Assembly: GCA_034231615.1 (NCBI GenBank)
Contig: CM067309.1
Location: forward strand, 22,687,965 to 22,751,964
Length of the DNA: 64,000 bases
Direction of reading: 5' to 3'
From: Meghimatium bilineatum
Taxonomy: Eukaryota; Mollusca; Gastropoda; Stylommatophora; Philomycidae
This document shows positions 53,301 through 61,369 of this stretch, piece after piece (the first letter of the stretch is position 1; the number at the start of each line of letters is the position of its first letter). The position numbers and the translations under genes were made by a program. The notes beneath the pieces are model-generated. The model saw nothing but the letters and a program-made list of their open reading frames with translations. It had not been told where the DNA came from and made no database searches.

Positions 53301-56300
53301 TTCTCTATGGCGTAAGTCAGTTGGGGTGATGTGCCTACCTCCAGACTCGTCATTTCAAGCAAGTTTGTCTTCTCATTGCTGAGGAGTATAAGCAATAGTG
53401 GTTTTTGTAATGCAGTGACAAACTATAGCAATACTGACTGTCTATATCACTATAGACAGATAAAGTGACATACTATATCACTACTAAACAGATGACATGA
53501 CATACTATATCACTACTGACAGATGAAGACAGATGAAGTAAACTATAGCATTACTGATCATTGAATTCACAGAAAAGACTATAGCACTACTGACAGAAGT
53601 AAACTATAGCATTACTGATCTTTGAATTCACAGAAAAGACTATAGCACTACTGACAGATGAAGTAAACTATAGCATTACTGATCATTGAATTCACAGAAA
53701 AGACTATATCACTACTGACAGATGAAGTAAACTATAGCATTACTGATCATTGAATTCACAGAAAAGACTATATCACTACTGACAGATGAAGTAAACTATA
53801 GCATTACTGATCATTGAATTCACAGAAAAGACTATAGCACTACTGACAGATGAAGTAAACTATAGCACTACTGATCATTGAATTCACAGAAAAGACTATA
53901 GCACTACTGACAGATGAAGTAAACTATAGCATTACTGATCATTGAATTCACAGAAAAGACTATATCACTACTGACAGATGAAGTAAACTATAGCACTACT
54001 GACCTGTTAAGAGACAATCCATGATCACTAGAGTTGTACAGCAGTTTCCACCCCTGCACTAGAGATAGCCTGGCCTGAAAGAAACAATTGAATAGAAACA
54101 TAATTATATGAAAAAAATAAAGTAAAAATATATCCATAAAAGCAGCAACTATCATTCAATAACAAAAGCAGTGTCTTATCTTAAATATCTTTTATAGCGA
54201 AGACATTTAGTCGTGTTGCATGATACCACGATTGCTGGTGCATCTCTCTGGCTTCAGCATCTGTGTTTGCCTGGGCATGATTTTGGCCCCACTTGATGTA
54301 AGAGATAGCCAGAACAATCTTAGTTTCCAGCCTCAGTTGGCTGGACTACGCTTCATCTCCATTTCAATGATTTGGCCTTGATGTGGATCTTAAATGTTAT
54401 ATTATAATATAGTCTCCAAACTCTTGGTTGGTTGATTGCTGATCCAGCGGTCCATGGGCTCATGCCCTTTGACCCAATGCCATTGTGTGATATATGCATG
54501 TGTTTGTGAGTTGTTGTTTTGTTCCATATGTGTTCCATTTATCTGGCCCTGGAGGGAGAAGCATTTTCCTGATGTCATCCAGCGCTGGACACTCAAAAAG
54601 GTGGTGGTCAACAGTTTCATATGGATGAGTGCACAGCCGGCACCCTGGAGTGTGTTGTGGTTGTATTCTGTTCAGGTGATTGTTAAGCTGTACATGTTGT
54701 GTGCAAACTCTTCTGCATCTGTATTTTGACACACACGGTGGTGGGAAACCTTTTTTGCGTCAGCAGGTGAAACATATGTAAATCTGGCAGATATAGAGCG
54801 AGACCTGGTGACTTGAAAATATGTCCATAAATTACAGCAACGCAACAATTTAAATGGTATTAACCCCTTAACTGCGGAAATATCCTTAAGGATTCGATGA
54901 AAAGCCACTTCCATTTTGCGGAGATCCTCCTCTTCTTAGTTTCCCAGGGAAATAATTGTCTGGATGCTTATAATAAAACATCAAGACAAATTGTTTATCC
55001 GAAAAACTAAGAAGAAGAAGATGGCAGCAACCCATCATCGTATCCTTAAGGATACCTCCGCAGTTAAGGGGTTAATATATCTAAAAAACATCATCATTGA
55101 TGACACAACATACTGCTTTCACAGTGTCAACATTTTTATGGACAGCCATTAAAAGCCTTTTAAAGTCACATGATCAAATGTACTGCCTCAATGCTGTGAG
55201 ATCAAAACAAAAACCGTATATCAATCATTAGAAAGTATCTTTTCTTAATACTGAGCATATAGTAGTCTGGTATACAGGTGTAATCTGGAGAATGGAACAC
55301 TGAGTCATGGTTCATAGCCTCACTGTAATATCTGTGCCTTTCGTCCGGACATATCTAGCTTTAGCATCACACATTGAGTTAATCAAAGATCTGTCTTTTC
55401 CATTTTGTCACTCCTTAGTTTTATGTCTTACTTCTTGCAATAATCTGTGAGCGCAGGGGCCAATGCCTATAGCAAGTTTAAATCAGTAAAAATGGCAGTA
55501 TTATGTCCATCCCTGAATGACAATTAAGCAAGTCTCCTTAATGCTTATCCATATTTTGACAACTTATAATAAAAGTCTCCCTACTGCTTATCAGTCTTCC
55601 ATGCCATAAAACTTTACAAGATTAAGTCTTTCTACCCCACGTTGTTCATGTCTCTAACACCGTTTATCAATACGGACATATGCAGATGATAACCAATATC
55701 CTTTTTAGTATGTTTGCCAGTTAATATTCTCTTTATGCTGTTAAATGTTCACTTAACCCCTTAGCTGCGGAGGTATCCTTAAGGATATGATGAGGGGTTG
55801 CTGCCATTTTGTCGAGATCATCTACTTCTTAGTTTCCCAGGGAAACAATTCATCTCAATGCTTTATTATAAGCGTCCAGACATATTTTTCACTGGTAGGC
55901 TAAGAAGAGAAGAATCTCTGCAAAATGGCTGTGGTTTTTCATAATATCTTTAAGAATGCCTCCGCAGCAAAGGGGTTAATCATACCTATTAACTTATCAA
56001 ACTGATTAAACTAAAGAGGTATTCATTATGTTTAATATAACAGCAGACAGTACCATCTTTCTCAACAGCAACATCGAGGTTAACATAGGATCTTTTGTTG
56101 TACTACCAGAAGCAGATGCTCCATCGGTGGCAGGGTTGGTTGGAAGTTTTGTGTATATAGCAGGAAGTGTGATGGAAAGAAGCCATAAGATTGCCATAGA
56201 TGTGCAGTTATTACTGCTGACAACTCCCTCCAGCTGCGGTACTCTTGCTACTTCCTGAAATAAAAATTAAAAAAAGATAATTGAGCGTAAGATAGAAAAT

Positions 56301-59300
56301 TATGAAATAGTTACTCATTGTTGAACATAACCTTCACCACACAGTTAGTCGTCGGATCATTCTCACTGCAAACTGGACACGCCCATAGTTGATTTCTCCT
56401 TGAGTGTATCCGCCATTACACTTCTGCTGACAGCATGGGGCCAACGCTGGCTGACACCCCCCCCCCTTCAAAATCACATTGTGACTATAGTCAAAAGAGG
56501 CAATATAATTTCTGCAGCTATCTGCGACTACAACCGCTCATTACTACACAGATCTTTTAACAAGGATATCATGATTGTAAACAAATGATATTCATCCGGT
56601 TAACACAGGAAATGAAAGTAGACATAATTAACTTCCGTTGCCGCTAGTGATACATTGTAAACATATAGGGAATTCTTTGCTGAACATTTACATGTATAAT
56701 ACATATTATAGGAAGTATAATTAAATGATTCACAATAAAATTGATGACATCATTCATAGATAAAAATTCATGCGGAAAAACAGAGGTTTTTTCATGACAC
56801 ACTAAGAGTTAAAGAATAACCTACCATTTCCTGTGGCAACGATGAGCCAGTTAGAATTTGTGAAACCCAATTGTGAACTGAGTGAAACAAATGAGGGCAT
56901 GATTCATTGAGCCACCTACTGAAGTCATCATGATTGATTTCAGTCTTGATGCCAAACTAGGAGGAAAACAACTATATGATAATCATTTCATCAATAAAAT
57001 TAATATGGAATGGAATTCAACTCAACATTTAATATTTATTGTCTTTTCTCTGCTTTTGCTGTAAGGTACCTTACAACTGTAAGGTACACCTGTGCCTCAT
57101 TTAAAATTGATCATTCTAAATGTGATGACATTACTAAATAACATATTAGCCGCCCTATAGCTTGATTTATGATTTAAACAATTAACAATAATAAGACCCA
57201 TAAGGAGGATTTCTGCAGTAAAGCATCGCAGGATTGAATGACGATTGGTTTTCAGACTTTTGATAATCAATAATATTGTGACGTCTCAGAATGTCTTAAC
57301 TCCTCAAACCACATTTTTCTTGGTCTTCCTCTGTATCTTGCTGTTTCCATTTTAATATTTTATGCTCTTGCAACTGGCCAATAAGGGTTCATTTCCATTA
57401 AATTGCAGAATCATTTCAGTCTCTTTCAATATATTTGACAACAGATGCTGTTCAAACAGCTCTTGTAATCTCTTCATTCTTCTCATGATCTCTCTTGTTC
57501 TGTTTGCTGCTTTTCTTAGACATGTAGTAAGCTTTCTCTTGTTCTTTTGTTAGCAGCCATGTCTCACATTGATAACACAATGTTGGTATGGATATTGCAT
57601 TTATTATTCACCTTTTGGTTTCTTTCGGGATAGATTTGTGTTTCAAAATGCAAATAATGAATTCAATCTGCATTAAATATGGAAAAGCAATATCAGTTTT
57701 AAGAGAGATCAAAAACATAAATCGCAAGATCAAAATGTATTTACTCAATGTATTTAGAGTTTGCAAGCTTTTAAATTCCAGGTTTAACAGAAGAATCTTG
57801 TGCAACTTTCTACAGAGAGTGCAAGTCAATATTGTACGTAAGAAATAAAGTAGAAAAGTTCATAAGAATCATTAATTTCAATATAGAGACAGAAAAAACT
57901 TGCATGGTTTGGACATGATACCATGTAAAAACTTGCATGGTTTGGATAATGAGCCAATGTCAAAAATGATCTTGCAGAGAACAGTTGAAGGTGAAAAAAG
58001 CAGAGGGGGAAAACATCAATATTGTTGCACAATTGCATCACTGAAGATATAAATCTCTGGATGACTGTTGGTGCATCTAATGTGGTCACCTCTACGGCTG
58101 GACAGGTTTATGGATGGATGATGGATTTCATGAACCATAACTGCAATCCACTCATTCATATAAATCAATGGTAACATGTAATAGTCAAGAGAACCACACA
58201 AGCTTTATGTGTATTTTTCCCTGTAATAGTTCAGACTAAATGTACAAGCTATGTACACAATGTTCAATCTTGTTACTTGGAGGAAGTGACTATATACTGG
58301 AAGCATAATGTAACAGGTTTGAATTCAGCTGCAGAGAGCTTAGTATTCCTCATGAAGAATCATGACATGAGTCATTTGCATCTGTATGTTCTTTCATCAG
58401 TATTTAGCACAGCCACTATATTCTCGATGAGGACAAAGCCTGCCAAGACCAGTGTGTTAGGCAGGACCGGAGACTGAACTGTTAGAAAATGGCTGAAATC
58501 AGATGTGCCAAATCAAAAGGTGCAGATCTCGCAACCAAGCTGTAAACCATGACACAATGCATTCCATTTTATGGACTATGTTCTGCTAATTTTTAAAAAA
58601 ACGGTAACTATAGATGCCATTCACTCATATCAATACTCATCATTTTGAATCTTCCAAAGTTACACTATAGCTTGTTTTAGTAAACACAGTTTCACATATC
58701 CATTGTAGGCTTGTAGTAATGGCCTCTACCTCCATTCTCACACTGAAAGTAGTTGTCTTGTATGCCACATAGTGCACGACAATCTACGAACACAACAATC
58801 TTATAATCCCTAGAGTTGATGATGATGACCCCTAACCAATAACATGAGAGCAATGTTTCTTTTCCTATTCTATTATAGTTAACTGTGGACCACTGATGTC
58901 TCCAAAACATTTCTGTGGAAGATTCTGATGGCATGCTGCACGAAATGTCCAATGTTAGAACAACCAGTGAAACTTCATTATGACCTATCCCGTTGTACTA
59001 TTGGAAATAAATATTATTCCAATGATAGCGTGCTAAGAATTGACAAAATATTACCACAGTAATTCATTTTCATTTTCCTTTCGCGCTGAAGTTAGCGTAT
59101 AAGGCAGATCTCTCCAATTCTGTCTGTTCAAAGCTAGTCCGTGAAGTTCTTAAATAGTATGGATATTGATTATTTTACTTTCTCTAAGTATTGTTCTTCT
59201 GAGTGTTTCTTTTGGTCTACCTGTGTCTTTTTTGCCAGTAGGCATCCATTTCAAGAGATCGGTGGTGAATTCTGTTGATGTCTGCGCGTAGGACATGCCC

Positions 59301-61153
59301 GATGTAGGACCAACTGCATTTTCTGATAACATCTACCAAAGTAATTACTAATATTAAAATCTTACCAGACCAGAGGCCATAGCTGCAAACATGCGAGGAT
59401 CCCTTTCATCTTCTAGGTAAAGAATCTTTGATAATGACAAGGTGAGAGCAAAGGAGACTTCAAACATTCGTTTGGAATCTAAAATAGAAATAAAGATAGT
59501 AACATGAAATATAGTCCCTTTAAGCATACATATAATTTCATGTACAAACACACACTGACACACCTGTTAAAATGATCACAAGAGAATTCTAAAGATGTGA
59601 TGGCACAAAAAACGTATTATCTGCATTATAGCTTGATTGATGATTTTAACAATTAATAATAAGATCCATAACCCGTAAGGGTCGCCACACTGGAGACAGA
59701 ATAAAAAGTCCTCCAATCATGTCTATCCACAGCCATTGAGTGTAGAAAAATCATGCCCAGTCAATTCCTCAATGATATCAATCCAGAATTTTTCCTCTTC
59801 CCTAGAAAGTTAGTTGTGTCTCATTACATGCCCAAACCAAACAGGTTTATGCCATTTCACCACTGATAAAAGTAGTTCTTTTGTACCTGCAAGTGTTTTT
59901 ATTATTTACCACCGGGCGAATACATTCATTTTGAGTTCTAAAAATGAACATGCACATTTGTCTAATTTGATTTTCCATTATTATATTTATCAGTTCATTC
60001 TTAAACCCTTACTGGTCTGCAGGAAGTAATCTAGAGACCGGACTGCATTGTATCGTGATGAACATTATGATATATGTGCGTTTATCCGAACACATCACAC
60101 ATTAGCAAGGCCTTTAGGCCACTTTGACCTACCAAAATGGGACAGTTAACTCTTTAGTTGGTTGACTCTTACAACATTATTTTGTAGGTTTGCTACCACT
60201 GTCATTATTTATCCAGATACAAAATATATAGAAGGTTTGCATTCATTTAACAAGATGAATGAAAAAAAATTTAACAAGAAAAAAAATAAAATGGAAAGAA
60301 ATTGAAACACATGACAGAAATGTCCTACTTAAGAAATACAAATTTGTATATAACATCTAACAGTTGGAAAGATCGTGGGTAAGAGAGACAGAGGAAGACA
60401 ACGTGAGAAAAAGTTGGATGGCTTGAAAGCCTGGCATGAAGCAGAATCATCAGAAACTATATTTAAATGTATAACAAACAGAGGACTGTGGAGAGACATG
60501 ATCGCCTACGTCAGAAAGCATGGTACCAATGAATGAATGAATATCACAACGCTAAAATATTAACAAATATATATGTCACAAAACTAAAATATTCACAAAT
60601 GTATATATCACAACTTACAGGTATTAAACTTTAAAGTTGCCAAGAACTACTTTTGACAGCTGCGAAGAGGTGTCAACTTATTTGGTCTGAACAGCTCACT
60701 TTCCAAAGTTATTTTGCAAGGAGCAGCCAAGGATGAAAGGAGAAGAAACGGACCCAAAAAAATCCTGGATTGATAACATAAGGAGTAGTCCGTGCATGAT
60801 TTTTCCTCTGAATGGCTGAGGACAGGTATGTGCTGTCTTCAGTGTGTCACCTCTATGATTCTGATGGGTTATGAGTCTTATGTCACACCACTAAAATATT
60901 CACAACTAATTAAAAATAGTCAGTGTAATAGACAAGTTCTCATACCATCAATGGTGAGAAAATCCTTTCCTTCTGCAAAGAAATGAAAGTAAAACTTCAC
61001 AAGCTGCTTCTCCTCATACATCATTAGAATTTGCTTGCCTGCTTTAACAAACTGCTCCCTTGTTATCCTCTCTCGGTTTGTTGTTACGCTATCTGTCATC
61101 ATGTGGCGATACAACAATTTCCCAAATAAGTGCAAGGGACCTTGAAATGCGTT
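44236..61153 (-). CDS. Gene 2: EF-hand/TLDc-domain protein, MEAK7 (TLDC1)-like, 5' end missing
   Basis: Ten exons on the minus strand: 61153-60946, 59478-59366, 56956-56825, 56254-56054, 54074-54004, 53200-53102, 51490-51417, 49581-49427, 48289-48197, 44337-44236. They total 1248 nt (415 residues plus TAA), with all phases consistent and GT-AG at every intron. The N-terminal half (residues 1-150) has the helical layout that precedes TLDc in MEAK7 and plant EF-hand/TLDc proteins. The TLDc domain spans about residues 215-355 (GWKLLYNSSDHGLSLNRF, then IDRGWLEGPNKFGG, then CEIHKIEVLGCG). A charged WEVKAVQRERSRK helix and a final DKQILQWGG follow. MEAK7 in mammals is a lysosome-associated activator of an alternative mTOR pathway; TLDc proteins also bind the V-ATPase. 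Function here is by homology only. At least one 5' exon (initiator Met) is missing. Confidence 0.85.
44395..44830 (-). pseudogene. LINE fragment
   Basis: On the minus strand, VQQLKYLGTISDGRSS (44750-44700), then KAALMKNEEFTVCNMSLSI after small gaps, then FFGHILRQEGWKKIVKMGKT. It resembles 17640-17912. Several stops are present. Confidence 0.65.
44820..45095 (-). mobile_element. SINE-1, near-complete copy
   Basis: Antisense: cttcttcttcttcagcgttc (tail complement), gtagtccagagaacggaatg, cagcctgacacatccgactt, catcccataacctccttagt, ctttgctcccctttcgggtc. Confidence 0.75.
45520..45630 (+). mobile_element. SINE-3 fragment
   Basis: ccaaaaacggatgtgctagg, cacatacttcacgaacattt, gctatttgagagtgaatgca. 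Related to 47750-47920. Confidence 0.55.
45705..45990 (-). pseudogene. LINE fragment
   Basis: On the minus strand: LEYKCYRHVLQISVKQHKIN, then VCGLTGSSTVDGVKICTLVW and IMRHIA. It matches the (F)E.KCYR..L.IS and W..H..R order of a LINE C-terminal region. Confidence 0.6.
46000..46155 (+). mobile_element. SINE-2 copy
   Basis: ggagatggattatctgacca (diverged head), acaatgcatttccattctat, tgatcaatgtcctgctacaa, gtctgagaatgaacgcacaa. Confidence 0.6.
46262..46690 (-). mobile_element. SINE-A, inverted and diverged copy
   Basis: Starts with the complement of the 3' tail (ggttggttggttgctgatcc), contains gttcactgtgctcattcc and gagcctcaatataaaggcat, and ends tctagtggtacattgg. Internal deletions shorten it to about 0.43 kb. 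Confidence 0.75.
46690..47155. other. Unidentified GC-richer segment
   Basis: Higher GC than the surroundings, with frames on both strands up to about 100 codons. The plus frame around 46870-47090 (TPFASPHTATPVSPVRRR and basic residues) looks like a worn mobile-element ORF, but I cannot name it. Confidence 0.3.
47158..47520 (+). repeat. 107-bp tandem repeat, about 3.3 copies
   Basis: Unit: ccaactctaatgtcaagatt, tcctataccggaaatactct, gcagagagaaagggttcagt, acctgatgggsttaggc, then aagggacaacgat. Starts of copies are at 47161, 47268 and 47375, with a partial one at 47508. The 141-codon frame through it is a by-product. Confidence 0.85.
47750..47920 (+). mobile_element. SINE-3 copy with (GAA)n tail
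   Basis: gaaaacggatgtgctggacc, aagtggccaaccggggtgca, tgtggaacttgcagcacaac, ttatttgagagcgaacgctg, then aagaagaag. Confidence 0.65.
48197..48289 (-). CDS. Gene 2 exon (TLDc end and charged helix)
   Basis: 31 codons, VLGCGADTALQAQKNQKDWE then VKAVQRERSRK. Acceptor gatgatctag area (catctag|GTA), donor cgtaag|gtaatc. The first residues complete the TLDc closing strand begun in the previous exon. Confidence 0.85.
48530..48765 (+). repeat. 62-bp tandem repeat, about four copies (gene 2 intron)
   Basis: Unit: catctacctgacctgtgttt, agcattcatacttatgtctt, ctaacttcaccagtcaca. Confidence 0.9.
48810..49040 (+). pseudogene. LINE C-terminal fragment and 3' end
   Basis: Plus strand: KYELIILKPGLD-like DN..AW segment, then ttcggtgttgatgtttccag and cgccccgacaaccctgaagg, the common LINE 3' terminus, ending (tgatga)n. 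Confidence 0.55.
49040..49345 (+). repeat. 47-50-bp tandem repeat, about six copies (gene 2 intron)
   Basis: Unit: tttcactaaactctgacctg, ccaagcattcacttcggtat, aatta. Copies on the right carry a 3-bp insertion (tgtcacc) and degrade toward 49345. The array ends about 80 bp from the exon at 49427-49581. Confidence 0.9.
49427..49581 (-). CDS. Gene 2 exon (TLDc, C-terminal half)
   Basis: 51 codons plus two bases: AGEKIVRWNENARHFPKGIT, VGCDGKSEVLRLSPDFDKIF, HYNAPCEIHKIE. Acceptor ttaatttag|CT, donor attgag|gttggt (weak). The usual TLDc FGLW.D signature is replaced by EVLRLSPDFD, so this is a divergent member. Confidence 0.85.
49820..50395 (+). pseudogene. LINE C-terminal fragment
   Basis: Begins EYLGSIL (aaatatcttgggagcatttt), then ETKRHTINSIFIPRLCYQCR, WTLT and, after frameshifts, WRESLLYVK, and VMMRLQKLLKQHLGSN. 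Antisense relatives lie at 57270-57610. Located in a gene 2 intron. Confidence 0.65.
50480..50690 (+). pseudogene. LINE scrap
   Basis: ttctattatatggaagtgaa (YYMEVN, for LLYGSE) followed by aggattccgagaatccaata. A 35-bp duplication (agaaaaaccacaa.agatgt) lies at 50600 and 50655. Confidence 0.5.
51417..51490 (-). CDS. Gene 2 exon (TLDc core, 74 bp)
   Basis: Encodes EGPNKFGGPDCMLIQLLPVY then RVVQ. Acceptor ttaaccacag|G, donor gttcaag|gtattt. KFGG..C.L.QL.P is the most recognisable TLDc strand pair (the family has FGG..C.LF.L.P). Short enough to be missed by ORF searches; the phase (2 in, 1 out) fits both neighbours. Confidence 0.9.
51553..52161 (+). mobile_element. SINE-A copy 2 with 12-bp target-site duplication
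   Basis: Flanked by aagtattattac at 51541-51552 and 52162-52173. Begins tacgcatgtggttgcgtctg and ends cagcaaccaaccaacc. Lies in the gene 2 intron between exons 51417 and 53102, antisense to the gene. Compared with copy 1 it has an extra block (agatgtactgtgcagcactg) near 51778. Confidence 0.9.
52310..52520 (-). pseudogene. LINE 3' fragment (antisense)
   Basis: On the minus strand: VDRELWRAMTAYTSRHGT and a stop, followed by (ATG)n. It matches the plus-strand end RDMIAYVRKHGT at 60480-60535. Confidence 0.6.
53102..53200 (-). CDS. Gene 2 exon (TLDc)
   Basis: Encodes FNNHVSAYHAPSVTFMAFEG, RNLYCLAIDRGW. Acceptor aatctacag|G, donor ggctggct|gtaagt. The trailing CT joins the next exon's G to give Leu, then EGPNKFGG. 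Confidence 0.9.
53400..54003 (-). repeat. 64-bp minisatellite abutting a gene 2 splice donor
   Basis: Plus-strand unit: gacagatgaagtaaactata, gcattactgatcattgaatt, cacagaaaagactatagcac, tact. Starts at 53653, 53717, 53781, 53845, 53909 and 53973 are exactly 64 bp apart; earlier copies are irregular. The last copy stops at 54003, immediately before the exon at 54004, so on the gene's strand the intron begins gtcagtagtgctatag and that same string recurs in the units. Confidence 0.9.
54004..54074 (-). CDS. Gene 2 exon (start of TLDc)
   Basis: 71 bp: ARLSLVQGWKLLYNSSDHGL then SLNR (last codon split). Acceptor gtttctttcag|GCC, donor cttaacag|gtcagt. W.LLY.SS.HG.S is the hallmark opening of TLDc domains. 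Confidence 0.92.
54424..54830 (-). pseudogene. LINE C-terminal end with zinc-knuckle and SINE-A-type tail
   Basis: On the minus strand, 54732-54460 encodes KYRCRRVCTQHVQLNNHLNR, then PGCRLCTHPYETVDHHLFEC and MLLPPGPDKW, ending HTMALGQRA and TGA. The C..C....E...H...C knuckle after an H.L..H sequence is typical of the ORF2 end of Jockey/I-type LINEs. The final 62 nt (aatggcattgggtcaaaggg to cagcaatcaaccaacca) are nearly identical to the SINE-A 3' end. Confidence 0.8.
54860..55075. mobile_element. piggyBac-like MITE copy 1 (216 bp with TTAA ends)
   Basis: Bounded by TTAA at 54860-54863 and 55072-55075. The ends are inverted repeats: ccccttaactgcggaaatat with tccttaagga on the left, and tccttaaggatacctccgca then gttaagggg on the right. 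No coding capacity. TTAA target plus CCC-type terminal repeats is the piggyBac signature. Confidence 0.8.
55270..55400 (-). mobile_element. SINE-1 fragment
   Basis: Antisense: taatctggagaatggaacac, gagtcatggttcatagcctc, gtaatatctgtgcctttcgt, acatatctagctttagcatc. Confidence 0.55.
55753..55979. mobile_element. piggyBac-like MITE copy 2 (227 bp)
   Basis: TTAA at 55753-55756 and 55976-55979, same orientation and about 75-80% similar to copy 1. The left end is ccccttagctgcggaggtat, the right end gaatgcctccgcagcaaagg. Sits in the same gene 2 intron 680 bp from copy 1. Confidence 0.8.
56054..56254 (-). CDS. Gene 2 exon (pre-TLDc helical region)
   Basis: 67 codons: EVARVPQLEGVVSSNNCTSM, AILWLLSITLPAIYTKLPTN, a Thr/Ser/Gly-rich loop, then LTSMLLLRKM. 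Acceptor atttcag|GAA, donor agaaagatg|gtactg. The LWLLS..LP..Y segment before TLDc is shared with MEAK7-type proteins. Confidence 0.9.
56825..56956 (-). CDS. Gene 2 exon
   Basis: Exactly 44 codons: FGIKTEINHDDFSRWLNESC, PHLFHSVHNWVSQILTGSSL, PQEM. Acceptor ttcctcctag|TTT, donor gaaatg|gtaggt. The F..W.....P.L.....W....L spacing is family-typical. Confidence 0.9.
57270..57610 (-). pseudogene. LINE fragment
   Basis: Minus strand: YQHCVINVRHGC-like start, then KKQQTEQERS-type and MRRMKRLQELFEQHLL, antisense relative of 49820-50395. In a gene 2 intron. Confidence 0.55.
57870..58120 (+). pseudogene. LINE C-terminal fragment and 3' end
   Basis: aaaacttgcatggtttggac occurs twice (a 34-bp duplication), followed by the caatgtcaaaaatgatcttg region and the terminus gactgttggtgcatctaatg..cacctctacggctgga, ending (tggatgga)n. 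Confidence 0.6.
58440..58605 (+). mobile_element. SINE-1 fragment
   Basis: aaatcagatgtgccaaatca, aaaggtgcagatctcgcaac, gctgtaaaccatgacacaat, ggactatgttctgctaattt. Confidence 0.6.
59075..59335 (-). pseudogene. LINE C-terminal fragment
   Basis: Minus strand: TDLLKWMPTGKKDTGRPKET, LRRTILRE, then after a stop ELHELALNRQNWRDLPYTLT. The W.P.GKR..GRPK.TWRR...RE and LA..R..WR order marks the ORF2 end of another LINE family. The insertion lies 30 bp from the next exon. Confidence 0.75.
59366..59478 (-). CDS. Gene 2 exon
   Basis: 113 bp: DSKRMFEVSFALTLSLSKIL, YLEDERDPRMFAAMASGL (first codon split). Acceptor tctattttag|AT, donor ggtctg|gtaaga. Confidence 0.9.
59640..59960 (-). pseudogene. LINE C-terminal fragment (antisense)
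   Basis: The complement of the LINE 3' terminus (aagatccataacccgtaagg, cgccacactggagacagaat) is followed by the antisense of a W..NI.E motif and of a RH..RM-type block (ctcattacatgcccaaacca). Confidence 0.6.
60010..60180 (-). mobile_element. SINE-1 fragment, diverged
   Basis: Antisense: gcaggaagtaatctagagac, tgcattgtatcgtgatgaac, atatgtgcgtttatccgaac, then aggcctttaggccactttga. Confidence 0.45.
60300..60545 (+). pseudogene. LINE ORF end with (AATG)n tail
   Basis: RQRKTT, EKVGW, then, in the main frame, GLKAWHEAESSETIFKCITN, RGLWRDMIAYVRKHGTNE. Ends gaatgaatgaat. Antisense relatives at 9080 and 52310. Confidence 0.65.
60620..60895 (+). pseudogene. LINE C-terminal fragment and 3' end
   Basis: Related to 33600-33880: gccaagaactacttttgaca, ggagcagccaaggatgaaag, aaaaatcctggattgataac, then gtcacctctatgattctgat. 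It ends about 50 bp from the first in-window exon of gene 2. Confidence 0.6.
60946..61153 (-). CDS. Gene 2 first exon found in the window
   Basis: 69 codons plus one base: NAFQGPLHLFGKLLYRHMMT, DSVTTNRERITREQFVKAGK, QILMMYEEKQLVKFYFHFFA, EGKDFLTID. Acceptor atttttaccag|AAC at its start shows that a further exon lies upstream. Donor attgatg|gtatga. The RLY..M......I..EQF......L....EE segment aligns in order with the EF-hand-like N-terminal part of MEAK7. Confidence 0.9.
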
Positions 61154-61369
61154 CTGGTAAAAATTATTTCAAAATATTTTATGGAAGAAAGGATATAGCT
61201 ATGTTTAGGGTGATAGGATTGATGAAATAAGTGTCAGTATAATCAACTTTAGTCACTAGTCTGGATGTGGAGAAAGTGCAAAGGAGCCCAACTAACATGG
61301 ACCAATGGGCAGAAAGGCATCATTCAGCTAGCATTGTACAGCATCAAAGAGCATAATGAGATAGTAAGA

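Noticed and set aside
54460-54732. Stand-alone zinc-knuckle host gene on the minus strand
   Set aside because: The knuckle, preceding helix and shared SINE-type tail identify it as the end of a LINE ORF.
58692-58952. Possible additional exon of gene 2 on the minus strand (FVDCRALCGIQDNYFQCENG)
   Set aside because: The exons on either side already join in phase and no acceptor/donor pair in a compatible phase was found.
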